Source: Alphaproteobacteria bacterium (lineage in GTDB: Bacteria; Pseudomonadota; Alphaproteobacteria; Sphingomonadales; Sphingomonadaceae). Taken from it: a DNA stretch of 64,000 bases. Under the pieces are notes generated by a model, which saw nothing but the letters and a program-made list of their open reading frames with translations, was not told where the DNA came from and searched no databases. The stretch covers positions 99,420 to 163,419 of the forward strand of contig JAFANP010000028.1 in assembly GCA_019232625.1 (NCBI GenBank), given 5' to 3'. Shown here in pieces: positions 8,929-18,840 of the stretch; position 1 is the stretch's first letter; every line of letters begins with the position of its first letter. A program made the translations under genes and the position numbers.

Positions 8929-9413
8929 GCGGCCGTCCGGGGGCGTCTGAGGCTCAGCCATAGGATCAGGAGCGCCGACAAAGTGGAGAGGATAAAGTTC
9001 CAGCCCGCCATCGAGATGCCGAGGAACGACCATTGGATCGTGTCGCAGCGGACCAAGGGCGCGTCGAGTATCTGGTTCATCAGGTCGGCCGTGGAGGTGG
9101 CGTGGACCCGGGCGGTGCACCGGGTGAAGCCTTCGAAGATCTTGGCCTCCACCCCGGCATGGTAGAAGCCGATCAGCCCGCTGGTCAGGATGGCGAGCGC
9201 CGCCAGCCAGACGAAGCTGCGCCCTCGGTCCGGCAGCCGGCTGAGCGCCAGGGCGAGCAAGGCGAAGGCGAGCGCGGCGAAATGGGCGTAACGCTGCCAC
9301 CAGCACATCTCGCACGGGACGAGCCCGGCGAAGACCTGCGAGCCGTAGGCGCCGGCGAGAAGGGCCGCGGGGACGAGCAGGGCGAGGGCTTTCGCCTTGG
9401 CGAGGCTGGTCAT
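8925..9413 (-). CDS. Disulfide bond formation protein DsbB-like
   Basis: A 162-residue, four-helix membrane protein. CEMC (residues 34-37, in LVPCEMCWWQRYAHFAALAF) is the quinone-proximal CxxC of DsbB, and two further periplasmic cysteines (TRCTARVH and VRCDTIQW) fit the second pair. It would re-oxidise a DsbA partner and pass electrons to ubiquinone, a neat match to the overlapping coq7. No dsbA is in the window. Proteins of this size are common in Alphaproteobacteria. Confidence 0.9.
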   Translation of the reverse strand: MTSLAKAKALALLVPAALLAGAYGSQVFAGLVPCEMCWWQRYAHFAALAFALLALALSRLPDRGRSFVWLAALAILTSGLIGFYHAGVEAKIFEGFTRCTARVHATSTADLMNQILDAPLVRCDTIQWSFLGISMAGWNFILSTLSALLILWLSLRRPRTAA

Positions 9414-9483
9414 CTGGGGCTCGCTCCGTCATCCCGGCGGAGGCCGGAACGGCGGCAAGGGGCGGACTTGCCGTGCAGTCCCG

Positions 9484-10824
9484 TCAACGCTTCGCCCCGG
9501 TGCGGGCGGGGCCGCCCGCGGGGGGCGCGGTGCGCGCGAGGCGGGTGAGGGCCTGGACGGCGTAGGTGAGCTGGAAGTCCTCGACGCCCTTCTTCTTGAG
9601 GTCCTCGGCGGTCATCGCGAAGCGCGGGTCCGGCTTGCCGTCGTCCTTGACGATGTCGTCGCTGACCGACGCCTCGTTGACGAGGTGGCGGCGCAGGTCC
9701 GCCTCGCGCAACCGCGGCCGGCTCTTGTAATCGGGGTCGGTGAGCTGCGGCACCTCGATGTCGGGGGTGATGCCGCCTTCCTGCACCGAGCGGCCCGAGG
9801 GCGTGTAGTAGCGCGCCGTGGTGAGCCTGATCGCGGTGTTCTGCGACAGCGGAAGCAGCGTCTGGACCGAGCCCTTGCCGAAGCTGCGCTCGCCCATGAC
9901 GATGGCGCGATGCTGGTCCTGCAGCGCGGCGGCGACGATCTCGGCCGCCGACGCGCTTCCCGCGTCGATGAGGACGATCACCGGCGCGCCGCCCGTGGCG
10001 TCGCCCGGCTGGGCGTAATAGCGCTCGATGTCGCCCTTGCGGCGGCCCCGCTGGCTGACCACCTCGCCCCGCTCGAGGAAGACGTCGGAAAGGCCGACCG
10101 CCTGGTCGAGCAGGCCGCCGGGATTGGCGCGCAGGTCGAGGATGTAGCCGACCGGCCGGTGGCCGAGCGTCTTCTCGATCTGCGAGATGGCGGCGAGCGT
10201 CTCCGACGTGGTGGTGCGGCTGAAGGTGTTGACGTTGAGCACGCCGACGCCGTCCTTCACCTCCCACTTGACCGCCGGCAGGTTGACGATGGCGCGGGTC
10301 AGCGTGACGTCGAACGGCTTGTCGCGGCCGGGCCGGAAGACGGTGAGCTTGATCGCCGTGCCCGGCGGGCCGCGCATCGCGTCGACCGCCTCGTCGAGCG
10401 TTCCGCCGACGATGAACTTGCCGTTCAGGTGGGTGATGTAGTCGCCGGCCTTGAGCCCCGCCTTGAAGGCCGGGCTGTCCTCGATCGGGGTGACGACCTT
10501 CACCGTGCCGTCCTCCATCGTCACGTTGAGGCCGAGGCCGCCGTAATTGCCCTCGGTCGTCGTCATCAGCGACTGGTAGCCGCGCTCGTCGAGATAGGAG
10601 CTGTGCGGGTCGAGCGAGTTCAGCATGCCGTCGATGGCGCCGCGGATCAGGGTCTTGTCGTCGACCTGGTCGACATAGTCGGCGCGGACCCGGTTGAACA
10701 CGTTCATGAACTCGTCGAACTCGCGGATCGAGCTGACGTCGGCCGCGGCGAAGGAGGCGGTGGCGGCGGGGATCAGCGCGAGGGCGCTGACGAGGCCGAG
10801 GGAGCGGAGGAGGTTGCTGGCCAT
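9484..10824 (-). CDS. ctpA: Carboxyl-terminal processing protease, S41 family (CtpA-like)
   Basis: 446 residues with a signal peptide (MASNLLRSLGLVSALALIPA), an N-terminal helical region, a PDZ domain (about 85-165, with SPAFKAGLKAGDYITHLNGK) and the S41 tail-specific protease domain. The catalytic Ser lies in IDAGSASAAEIV and the general-base Lys in GERSFGKGSVQTLLP. It acts in the periplasm on C-terminal tails of envelope proteins. It sits downstream of the EnvC-like gene, a common alphaproteobacterial pairing in peptidoglycan remodelling and division. Confidence 0.94.
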   Translation of the reverse strand: MASNLLRSLGLVSALALIPAATASFAAADVSSIREFDEFMNVFNRVRADYVDQVDDKTLIRGAIDGMLNSLDPHSSYLDERGYQSLMTTTEGNYGGLGLNVTMEDGTVKVVTPIEDSPAFKAGLKAGDYITHLNGKFIVGGTLDEAVDAMRGPPGTAIKLTVFRPGRDKPFDVTLTRAIVNLPAVKWEVKDGVGVLNVNTFSRTTTSETLAAISQIEKTLGHRPVGYILDLRANPGGLLDQAVGLSDVFLERGEVVSQRGRRKGDIERYYAQPGDATGGAPVIVLIDAGSASAAEIVAAALQDQHRAIVMGERSFGKGSVQTLLPLSQNTAIRLTTARYYTPSGRSVQEGGITPDIEVPQLTDPDYKSRPRLREADLRRHLVNEASVSDDIVKDDGKPDPRFAMTAEDLKKKGVEDFQLTYAVQALTRLARTAPPAGGPARTGAKR

Positions 10825-10913
10825 GACTGTCCTGGATGTCGCGAATGTGGCGGGAGTCTATCCGCTTTTCTAGCCGGGGAAAAGCAACGAGAGGTGAACG
10901 GCCCCGGCGCCGC

Positions 10914-12095
10914 TCAGTCGATCAGCGCGGCGACGGGGACCGGGCGGCCGTCCTTGCGGAGCTCGACGAGGACCCGCGTGCCGGTGGTGCCGAGCAGGGC
11001 GCCTCGGCGCACCGTCTCGCCCCGCGAGACGGCGAGCGAGGCGAGATCGGTGAGCGTCGTCACCCAGCCGCCGCCATGATCGAGGATGACGACGTTGCCG
11101 TAGCTCCTGAAGCGGGCCGCATAGACGATGCGGCCCGGCGCCGGCGCGCGGGCCGGGGACCCGGCGGCGGTGGCGAAGCTGAGGCCGCGCGCATGGACTC
11201 CGGCGTCGGACAGCTCGCCGGTGCCGGCGAGCAGCCGGCCCTCGACCGGCACGAGATAGCGGCCGGCGGACGGCGACGCGGACGGCCGATTGACCGGGCG
11301 CGGGACCGGGCCGGGAAGCGCCGCCAGGCGGCCGCGCAGCTGGGCCTGATAGGCCTGGGTGCCCTGCCTCTCGGCGAGGCTGCGCGCCTCCTCGCCCAAG
11401 GCCAGCGCCCGGTCGGATTCGTCGAGCGCGGTCTCGGTCAGGCCCTCGGACAGCGAGCGCTGCCGCGCCTCGAAGGCGGCGAGGGCGAGCCGGCGGCGGC
11501 GAAGGTCCTCGCGGCTTCCGCGCAGAGCGGCGACGGCGAGATCGGCCTGGCGGCGCAGCGCGTTGCCGCGGGCGACCTCGCTGCGCAGGCCGGCGGTGCG
11601 CGCGCGGATCTGCGGCAGGGTGGAGGCGAGCAGCGCGCGGACGTGGACCACCTCGCCGACCGAGCCCGGCTGGATGAGGGCGAGGGCGGGGGGGCGGCGG
11701 CCCATGGTCTGAAGGGCGGCGGTGAGACGGACGAGCGGCCCCTGCTCGCGGGCAAGGCGGGCGCGCTGCTCGGCACGGAGCTGCTCGATCAGGCGGACGC
11801 GAGTCTCGGCGGCGGTGATGTCCGCTTCGGCCGCCTCGATCGCCGCCGCCAGCGCCGCCGCCTGGGTGCGGGCCCGCTCCGCCTTCCCGCGGGCGCCGGC
11901 CGCCTGCGCCGCGAGCGTGTCGGAGCGGCGGCGGGCGTCGTCGGCCTGGCGCTTGGCGGCGACCAGCTCCGCGGGCGCGGGAGGCGCGTCCCGCGCGGCG
12001 GCGGAGGCGGCCGCCGCGAGGCAGAGGAGGAGGGCGGCGACCCGCCTCGCGGCGCCGCCATGCAGGGCGGTTTGCAGAGGCGGCGTCCCTTCCAT
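10914..12095 (-). CDS. EnvC-like murein hydrolase activator with degenerate LytM domain
   Basis: 393 residues: signal peptide, a long coiled coil (about 30-230, rich in Arg/Ala/Glu), then a C-terminal LytM/M23-like domain. The M23 fold motifs are present but zinc ligands are lost: the HGxGxxTxYxHL region reads DHGGGWVTTLTDLASL and the final HxH region reads TRVLVELRKDG. This matches non-catalytic EnvC proteins that activate periplasmic amidases rather than cut peptidoglycan. The ATG at 12095 avoids overlap with rlmH; an in-frame ATG at 12131 is possible. It is cotranscribed with rlmH and ctpA. Confidence 0.88.
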   Translation of the reverse strand: MEGTPPLQTALHGGAARRVAALLLCLAAAASAAARDAPPAPAELVAAKRQADDARRRSDTLAAQAAGARGKAERARTQAAALAAAIEAAEADITAAETRVRLIEQLRAEQRARLAREQGPLVRLTAALQTMGRRPPALALIQPGSVGEVVHVRALLASTLPQIRARTAGLRSEVARGNALRRQADLAVAALRGSREDLRRRRLALAAFEARQRSLSEGLTETALDESDRALALGEEARSLAERQGTQAYQAQLRGRLAALPGPVPRPVNRPSASPSAGRYLVPVEGRLLAGTGELSDAGVHARGLSFATAAGSPARAPAPGRIVYAARFRSYGNVVILDHGGGWVTTLTDLASLAVSRGETVRRGALLGTTGTRVLVELRKDGRPVPVAALID

Positions 12096-12099
12096 CACC

Positions 12100-12522
12100 C
12101 TAACCTTCGCGATGATAGGGGTGGTTCGCAAGGATGGATGTGGCGCGCCACAGCTGCTCGGCGAGGAGGGCGCGGGCGAGGAGGTGCGGCCAGGTGACCC
12201 TTCCGAAGGCGAGGAGCAGGTCGGCGGCGGCGCGCGCCTCCTCGCCGAAGCCGTCGGCGCCGCCGATCAGGAAGCGCGCCTCGCGCCGACCCGCGTCGCG
12301 CCAGCGCTCGAGGCGGCGGGACAATTCCGTGCTGGAAAGTTGCTCGCCTTTCTCGTCGAGAAGGATGGTGACGCCCTGTTCGGGCGGGGGAGGCACCCTG
12401 CCGCCGCTTTCCGGAAGCTCGGTCACCCGAGTCGGCCAAGCGATGCGCTTCAGATAGCGCTCGACCAGTTCCGCCTCGGGGCTCCTGCCGATCCGTCCGC
12501 GGGCGACGATGTGGAGGAGCAA
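12100..12522 (-). CDS. rlmH: 23S rRNA (pseudouridine-1915-N3)-methyltransferase RlmH
   Basis: 140 residues, the usual RlmH length. SPOUT-fold motifs are visible: VTILLDEKGEQLSSTELSRR, the SAM-binding knot ARFLIGGADGFGEE, and the C-terminal HLLARALLAEQLWRATSI followed by HPYHREG. It methylates Psi1915 in helix 69 of 23S rRNA. It follows rsfS with a gap of a few bases in the nadD-rsfS-rlmH operon. Confidence 0.97.
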   Translation of the reverse strand: MLLHIVARGRIGRSPEAELVERYLKRIAWPTRVTELPESGGRVPPPPEQGVTILLDEKGEQLSSTELSRRLERWRDAGRREARFLIGGADGFGEEARAAADLLLAFGRVTWPHLLARALLAEQLWRATSILANHPYHREG

Positions 12523-12526
12523 GGCC

Positions 12527-12916
12527 TCAATTCGCCGCGGAGGTCGCGCTCTCCTCGAAGCCCCACATGCGCTCGAGATTGTAGAAGCTGCGCACTTCCG
12601 GCCGGAAGAGGTGGATGATGACGTCCTCGGCGTCGATCAGGACCCAGTCGGCGACGGGGAGGCCTTCCACCCGAACGTTGCGGCCGAGATCCTGCTTGAT
12701 CCGCTCGGTGAGCTTCTGCGCCATGGACGCGACCTGTCGGGTGGACCGCCCGGAGGCGATCACCATGTGGTCGGCGATGTTCGACTTTCCCGTGAGCGGG
12801 ATGGTGACGACGTCCTGGGCCTGATCGTCGTCGAGCGATCGAAGCACGAGGCCGTGCAGGGCTTCGACCCGTTCGTTCGCTCCGTCCGATCTCGGAGCCG
12901 GCTGGATAGCGGGCAA
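12527..12916 (-). CDS. rsfS: Ribosome silencing factor RsfS
   Basis: 129 residues with the RsfS/Iojap core: DDDQAQDVVTIPLTGKSNIA, DHMVIASGRSTRQV, and VLIDAEDVIIHLFRPEVR followed by YNLERMW. It binds L14 on the large ribosomal subunit and blocks subunit joining under starvation. The N-terminal 15-20 residues are variable; start choice rests on the ATG nearest the conserved block. Position between nadD and rlmH is the standard arrangement. Confidence 0.96.
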   Translation of the reverse strand: MPAIQPAPRSDGANERVEALHGLVLRSLDDDQAQDVVTIPLTGKSNIADHMVIASGRSTRQVASMAQKLTERIKQDLGRNVRVEGLPVADWVLIDAEDVIIHLFRPEVRSFYNLERMWGFEESATSAAN

Positions 12917-12925
12917 TGTGCCTCC

Positions 12926-13564
12926 TTACGTGATGGGCCGCCGCGTCACGCCGTCGCGGAGCGCCTTCGGTTTCAACGAATAGCTCTTCTGTTGGTGCCA
13001 ATCGGGGCGGGCAGCACGAATGCCGGTGGCGGAGGTCGGGTCGAGCGGCAATCTCAGGAACACGAGCGCCGGCGTTCTCCACTCCGTCCAGGCCCTTGCC
13101 CCGGCTGCGGGCCGGACGAAGCGCCGCAGCCAGCCCATCGCGCGAGCCGCGTGGGCCGGGCCATCATATCCCGGACGCGAAACGACTGCAATCGGAACGA
13201 TTTGCGCGATCTTGCGCCACGCCCGCCAGCGGTGGAACTGGACGAGATTGTCGCCGCCCATGATCCAGACGAAGCGTCGATGCGGGAAGCGGCGGACGAG
13301 GGCGCGAAGCGTATCCACCGTGTAGGCGCTGCCCAGCTCGGCCTCGATGGCGGTGACTCGGATGGGCAGCCGCCGCGCCGCCCGCCGCGCCGAGGCGAAG
13401 CGGGCGGGGAGCGCGGCCATCCCGGCCTTCTCCTTGAGCGGGTTTCCGGGCGAGACCAGCCACCACATCTCGTCCAGCCCCAGCGCGGCGATGGCGGCGG
13501 CGCTGATCCGCCGGTGCCCGCCATGCGCCGGGTTGAACGAGCCGCCGAGGAGGCCGGTCCTCAC
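12926..13564 (-). CDS. nadD: Nicotinate-nucleotide adenylyltransferase NadD
   Basis: 212 residues from a GTG start at 13564. It begins VRTGLLGGSFNPAHGGHRRI, the nucleotidyl-transferase GxFxPxHxGH signature, and carries the second motif near the end as SATGIRAA (normally SSTxIR). It joins nicotinate mononucleotide and ATP to deamido-NAD in the NAD pathway. The GTG shares bases with the TGA of the upstream ParE-like gene (GTGA), so translation is probably coupled to the toxin. A longer in-frame extension to 13669 lies entirely inside the toxin gene and is rejected. Confidence 0.93.
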   Translation of the reverse strand: MRTGLLGGSFNPAHGGHRRISAAAIAALGLDEMWWLVSPGNPLKEKAGMAALPARFASARRAARRLPIRVTAIEAELGSAYTVDTLRALVRRFPHRRFVWIMGGDNLVQFHRWRAWRKIAQIVPIAVVSRPGYDGPAHAARAMGWLRRFVRPAAGARAWTEWRTPALVFLRLPLDPTSATGIRAARPDWHQQKSYSLKPKALRDGVTRRPIT

Positions 13565-13845
13565 GACCGTGGCCGCCAATCGGAAGCGGCGTGGCGGACG
13601 CGCGCGATCTCGATATACGACCCACGCACGCGATAGATCAGGACGAAGGGCGTCCCTCGGACCGTCCACTTGCGATAGCGGCCTCTGCCGGCGGGAGTGC
13701 CGAGGTTCGGATGATCGAGCAGGATGAGCGGGGCTTCCGCGATCTTGTCAAGCAGCGAGTCCGCCAAGCCCGCCGCCACCGGCTCATAAAATTCTGCTAT
13801 ATCAATGATATCCTCTCGAGCGCGCAGCGCCCAGCGAAGATCCAT
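13561..13845 (-). CDS. RelE/ParE-family toxin
   Basis: 94 residues with the ParE/RelE fold: MDLRWALRAREDIIDIAEFY at the N-terminus, LLDKIAEAPLILLDHPNLGT in the middle, and strand motifs RYRKWTVRGTPFVLIYRVRG and YIEIARVRHAASDWR. ParE-type toxins of this length poison gyrase, while RelE types cleave mRNA; sequence alone does not settle which. The start codon shares one base with the antitoxin stop (TGATG). Downstream it overlaps the nadD start. Confidence 0.93.
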   Translation of the reverse strand: MDLRWALRAREDIIDIAEFYEPVAAGLADSLLDKIAEAPLILLDHPNLGTPAGRGRYRKWTVRGTPFVLIYRVRGSYIEIARVRHAASDWRPRS

Positions 13846-14099
13846 CAGGCCGCTTTCCGCCCGGCGCGGCGCTCACGTATTTCTTCGACAAGCTGCTGAT
13901 GGGTGATCCAGCGCCCATTTTCTAGATCGTCCTCGCCCTCCTGGACGAAGTCGATGAATTCCAATTCGTCGCTCACATAACGTTCGACGGCATTAGCGAC
14001 GATCCAGGCCCGCGACCGGTCCAGCTCCCTTGCCAACCGATCAAGCGCCTCCACCGTCTCGTCGTCGATGCGGGCGGTGATGACGTGCTGCTTGCTCAT
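13845..14099 (-). CDS. ParD/RHH-type antitoxin
   Basis: 84 residues from ATG 14099. The N-terminal HVITARIDDETVEALDRLAR followed by DRSRAWIVANAVERYV is a typical ribbon-helix-helix (CopG/ParD) DNA-binding motif. The acidic remainder (DELEFIDFVQEGEDDLENGR) would wrap and neutralise the toxin. Such pairs usually repress their own promoter, which here would also drive nadD-rsfS-rlmH. The start lies 70 bp from the divergent DUF3667 gene. Confidence 0.93.
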   Translation of the reverse strand: MSKQHVITARIDDETVEALDRLARELDRSRAWIVANAVERYVSDELEFIDFVQEGEDDLENGRWITHQQLVEEIRERRAGRKAA

Positions 14100-14168
14100 G
14101 CGACATGTCGTAGCACATGTATACAAATGCAGCAACGCGGCGTCTCGACGCGGAGTGTCGCATCGGCC

Positions 14169-15242
14169 ATGTTCGACGCCATGGACTCGGGGGGAATGGA
14201 AGCGGTCGGCGAGGCCGTGACGGGCGCTGCGGCGGCTCGGGTGGTGGAGCCGTCGACCGGCGAGGTGCAGGAGGGGCGCGAAGGCGCCTGCCTCAATTGC
14301 GGCACGCCGCTGGCCGGGCCCTATTGCCACGCCTGCGGCCAGCCGGCCCACGTCCACCGCACGGTCGCCGCCTGGTGGCACGACCTCGCCCACGGCGTGC
14401 TTCATTTCGAGGGCAAGGTCTGGCGGACGCTGCCCTTGCTCGCGTGGCGGCCGGGCGAGCTGACCCGGCGCTACATCGAGGGCGAGCGGGCGCGGTTCGT
14501 CTCGCCGCTGGCCCTCTTCCTCTTCTCCGTCTTCCTGATGTTCGCGGCGATGGGCAGCCTGGGCGGCGGCTTCAACCCCGACACGAGCGGAGTGGAGCGG
14601 GGCCTCGGCGAGCAGGTCCGGGCGGAGGAGGCGGCGCTCGGCAGGATCGAGGCGGAGCGCAGCGCGGCGCTCGCCGCGCACAGGCCCACGGCCGACATCG
14701 ACCGGCGCCTGGAGGAAGCCCGCGAGGAATTGTCGCTGGTCAGGACGATGCGCGACCGCGGCCTCGTCCGGGGCAGCGGCATCCGCGTCTCCGACGACGT
14801 GCCGGAGTGGATAGCGCAGGGTATCCGCAAGGCGTCCGCCAATCCTTCGCTGATGATCTACAAGCTGCAATCGAACGGCTACAAATTCTCGTGGGCGCTG
14901 ATCCCGTTGTCGGTCCCGTTCCTGTGGCTGCTCTTCCTCCATCGGCGCCGCTACCGCCGGCATTACAAGGCGTACGACCACCTCGTCTTCGTCACCTACT
15001 CGATCGCCTTCATGAGCCTGGCGCTGGTCGGCATCGTGCTGCTGCGGGCGGTCGGGGTGAAGGGAGCGCCGCTGGCCTTCCTCATCTTCGCGCTGCCTCC
15101 GGCGCACATCTACCGGCAGCTGCGCGGCGCCTACCGGCTCTCCCGCCCGAGCGCCGCCTGGCGCACGGTCGCCTTGCTCTTCTTCGCGACCTGCGCGCTG
15201 AGCCTCTTCATGCTCCTCCTCGCCGCGAGCATCGCCCACTAG
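14169..15242 (+). CDS. DUF3667 membrane protein with N-terminal zinc-ribbon-like motif
   Basis: 357 residues from ATG 14169 (ATG 14181 is also possible). CLNCGTPLAGPYCHACGQPA near residue 40 is the DUF3667 double CxxC motif that probably binds zinc. VWRTLPLLAWRPGELTRRYI and the following TM helix are also family hallmarks. A coiled-coil-like segment (about 125-190) separates the first membrane helix from four C-terminal helices. Function is unknown; proteins of this family sit in the inner membrane. Confidence 0.85.
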   Translation: MFDAMDSGGMEAVGEAVTGAAAARVVEPSTGEVQEGREGACLNCGTPLAGPYCHACGQPAHVHRTVAAWWHDLAHGVLHFEGKVWRTLPLLAWRPGELTRRYIEGERARFVSPLALFLFSVFLMFAAMGSLGGGFNPDTSGVERGLGEQVRAEEAALGRIEAERSAALAAHRPTADIDRRLEEAREELSLVRTMRDRGLVRGSGIRVSDDVPEWIAQGIRKASANPSLMIYKLQSNGYKFSWALIPLSVPFLWLLFLHRRRYRRHYKAYDHLVFVTYSIAFMSLALVGIVLLRAVGVKGAPLAFLIFALPPAHIYRQLRGAYRLSRPSAAWRTVALLFFATCALSLFMLLLAASIAH

Positions 15243-15257
15243 AGCGAGGCGCCGGCT

Positions 15258-15632
15258 TCAGCCCCGGCAGGGATATTTCTTCGCGAGCAGCGCCCGCAGG
15301 GCATCCTTCACCTGCGCCCGCTCGCGCTGGGCCGGCGGAATGGCGCGGAACGAGGCGAGCAGCTCGCTGCTGTTGAGCGACGCCTTGCCCGCGGGAGGGC
15401 AATAGGCCTGGGGCCGCCCCGCCGCCTTGGCGGCGATGCGCTCCTTCCTGAGCGCGTCGGTGGCGCGCTGCACCTCGGCCTTGAGGGCCTTATAGTCGCT
15501 CGAGAACAGCGCCATCATGCCTTTCGCCTGGAGCGCGTCGGCTTTCTGGAGGAAGACGGAGACGGGCATCGCCTCGGCACCAGACGCCGCGAGGGCGGCG
15601 ATCAGCAAAGCGGCGACGATCTTGTTCTTCAT
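15258..15632 (-). CDS. Small secreted protein, possibly Rap1a/Tai-like
   Basis: 124 residues with a signal peptide (MKNKIVAALLIAALAASGAE). The mature part is helical, with a Cys pair spaced as in Rap1a/Tai immunity-like proteins: AYCPPAGKASLNSSELLASF and a terminal KKYPCRG. That resemblance is by eye and weak; a plain hypothetical periplasmic protein is an equally fair label. Its ribosome binding site (GAGGGAGGGG) lies inside the right strand of a strong hairpin just upstream, so initiation may be limited by folding. Confidence 0.7.
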   Translation of the reverse strand: MKNKIVAALLIAALAASGAEAMPVSVFLQKADALQAKGMMALFSSDYKALKAEVQRATDALRKERIAAKAAGRPQAYCPPAGKASLNSSELLASFRAIPPAQRERAQVKDALRALLAKKYPCRG

Positions 15633-15636
15633 ATGG

Positions 15637-15673
15637 AAAACCCCTCCCTCGGTCGCTTCGAGGGAAGGGTTTT
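15637..15673 (-). terminator. Probable intrinsic terminator of ftsH, overlapping next gene's RBS
   Basis: A 15-bp stem with one mismatch and a 7-base loop: AAAACCCCTCCCTCG at 15637-15651 pairs with CGAGGGAAGGGTTTT at 15659-15673. On the minus strand it follows the ftsH stop by about 30 bases and ends in a short T run. It also covers the Shine-Dalgarno region of the next minus-strand gene, whose ATG is at 15632. Confidence 0.65.
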
Positions 15674-15701
15674 CACGATGAACCCGCGTTGAACGGAGCC
15701 C

Positions 15702-17672
<1,971 letters not shown>

Positions 17673-17988
17673 AAGAAATCCCATGAAAGTGGTACTTTCA
17701 TGGGGCCCGGGTGGGGAGGGGCGCCCAGGGAGTACCGGTCGTTTCGCGTTCCTGCCCTAAATAGGGTCTGGGCGGCGCTTGGCAATGTAGCGGCGCGAGG
17801 TGAACGGGCGCTTACGCGCACGGCGGGGATGCGACGCGTGCGTCCAGGCGTTCGGCCGGTCCGAAATGGCTCAAATCCGGCTTGCCGGCGCCGCGCCTCC
17901 CGGGCAGATTCGGAAGGGGTCAGCGGCGCCCGGCCCGCGCCGACCCTGTAGGCGTCTCGGTTCCATGTGAGGGCCAGGGAGCGCCACC
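17673..17988. other. Intergenic region upstream of ftsH with start-proximal palindrome
   Basis: No gene seen. A perfect 11-bp inverted repeat with a 3-base loop (CCCATGAAAGT, 17680-17690, and ACTTTCATGGG, 17694-17704) lies 8 bases upstream of the chosen ftsH start and contains an alternative ATG. The remainder should hold promoters for ftsH (minus) and the Cys-repeat gene (plus); no confident -35/-10 pair was picked. Confidence 0.6.
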
Positions 17989-18678
17989 ATGAACGAGGCA
18001 CGACGGCACGCCTGGCTTCTCGTCTTCCTGCCCGCGGTCGCGATCGTCGGCGTCGCTCTGTCGCAGGGAACGTGGCCGGCGGCCGAGGCGCAGCCGCGAA
18101 GCGGCGCCGCCGCGGGATCGACGCTGCAGGCGCCGGCCGTGACCAGCGTCGACCAGGCCAAGGCGGGCGCGAGCCAAGCCGTGGCCGCCGCCGCGGGGCC
18201 GACCGGGGTCGCCGCCACGACCGGAACGAGCTGCGTCGCGGCCGTGTCCGGCTCCGGCGAAGCCAAGTTCCAGTCCACCGCGGAAACGCATGCCAAGGGC
18301 GATTGGCAGAACGTCGCCGCCGGGACCTATGGCGGCTCCTGGGATTGGACCCAGGCGGCCAACCCGTCGCTCAACTGCCACCATAACGGCCTCGGGCCGA
18401 TCCAGCGTCGCTGGACCTGCACCGCGACGGCCGAGCCCTGCCAGACCGTGCTGACGTGCAAGCCGTTCGTGGAGGTGGAAGGCGGGTCGGCCAAGCTTCA
18501 GAGCGGCGCCGAGACGAATGCCGAGAACCAGTGGCAGCACGACGCCGGCGACCTCTACGGCACCGCGTTCAAATATTGGGGACAGGCGCAGAACAAGACG
18601 ATGTCCTGCCACCATAACGGGCTCGGCCCGCTGCAGAGGCGCTGGCGCTGCACCGCCCGGGCGCGCCCCTGCGGATAG
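17989..18678 (+). CDS. Secreted/anchored protein with two tandem CHHNGLGP domains
   Basis: 229 residues. A single hydrophobic N-terminal segment (about 8-25) ends near AAEAQ, probably a signal peptide or anchor, followed by an Ala/Gly-rich linker to residue 80. Then come two tandem domains of about 70 residues: Cys82-Cys151 and Cys157-Cys228. Each ends in CHHNGLGP(I/L)QRRW then CTA and a final PC, with four cysteines per repeat (82,130,144,151 and 157,207,221,228). The spacing suggests two disulfides per repeat. The His-His in each repeat could bind metal, but this is speculation. The family was not recognised. Confidence 0.75.
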   Translation: MNEARRHAWLLVFLPAVAIVGVALSQGTWPAAEAQPRSGAAAGSTLQAPAVTSVDQAKAGASQAVAAAAGPTGVAATTGTSCVAAVSGSGEAKFQSTAETHAKGDWQNVAAGTYGGSWDWTQAANPSLNCHHNGLGPIQRRWTCTATAEPCQTVLTCKPFVEVEGGSAKLQSGAETNAENQWQHDAGDLYGTAFKYWGQAQNKTMSCHHNGLGPLQRRWRCTARARPCG

Positions 18679-18840
18679 CGCCCGCGCAGGCGAAACGGAA
18701 CTCAGAATGGTACGCAGCGGGAGGGAGCTCTCCGCTGAAGGACGGCCCATTCTTCCGCTCCGCATCGGCCGGAAGCCACTTCAGCGCTTTTCGCTGCTAC
18801 ATAATTGCGCGCGGCCGTGCTATGGCCGCAGGCCGACGCC

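Noticed and set aside
9397..11079. 560-codon plus-strand frame antisense to ctpA
   Set aside because: No recognisable motif and low-complexity GC-rich translation; ctpA on the other strand is fully conserved.
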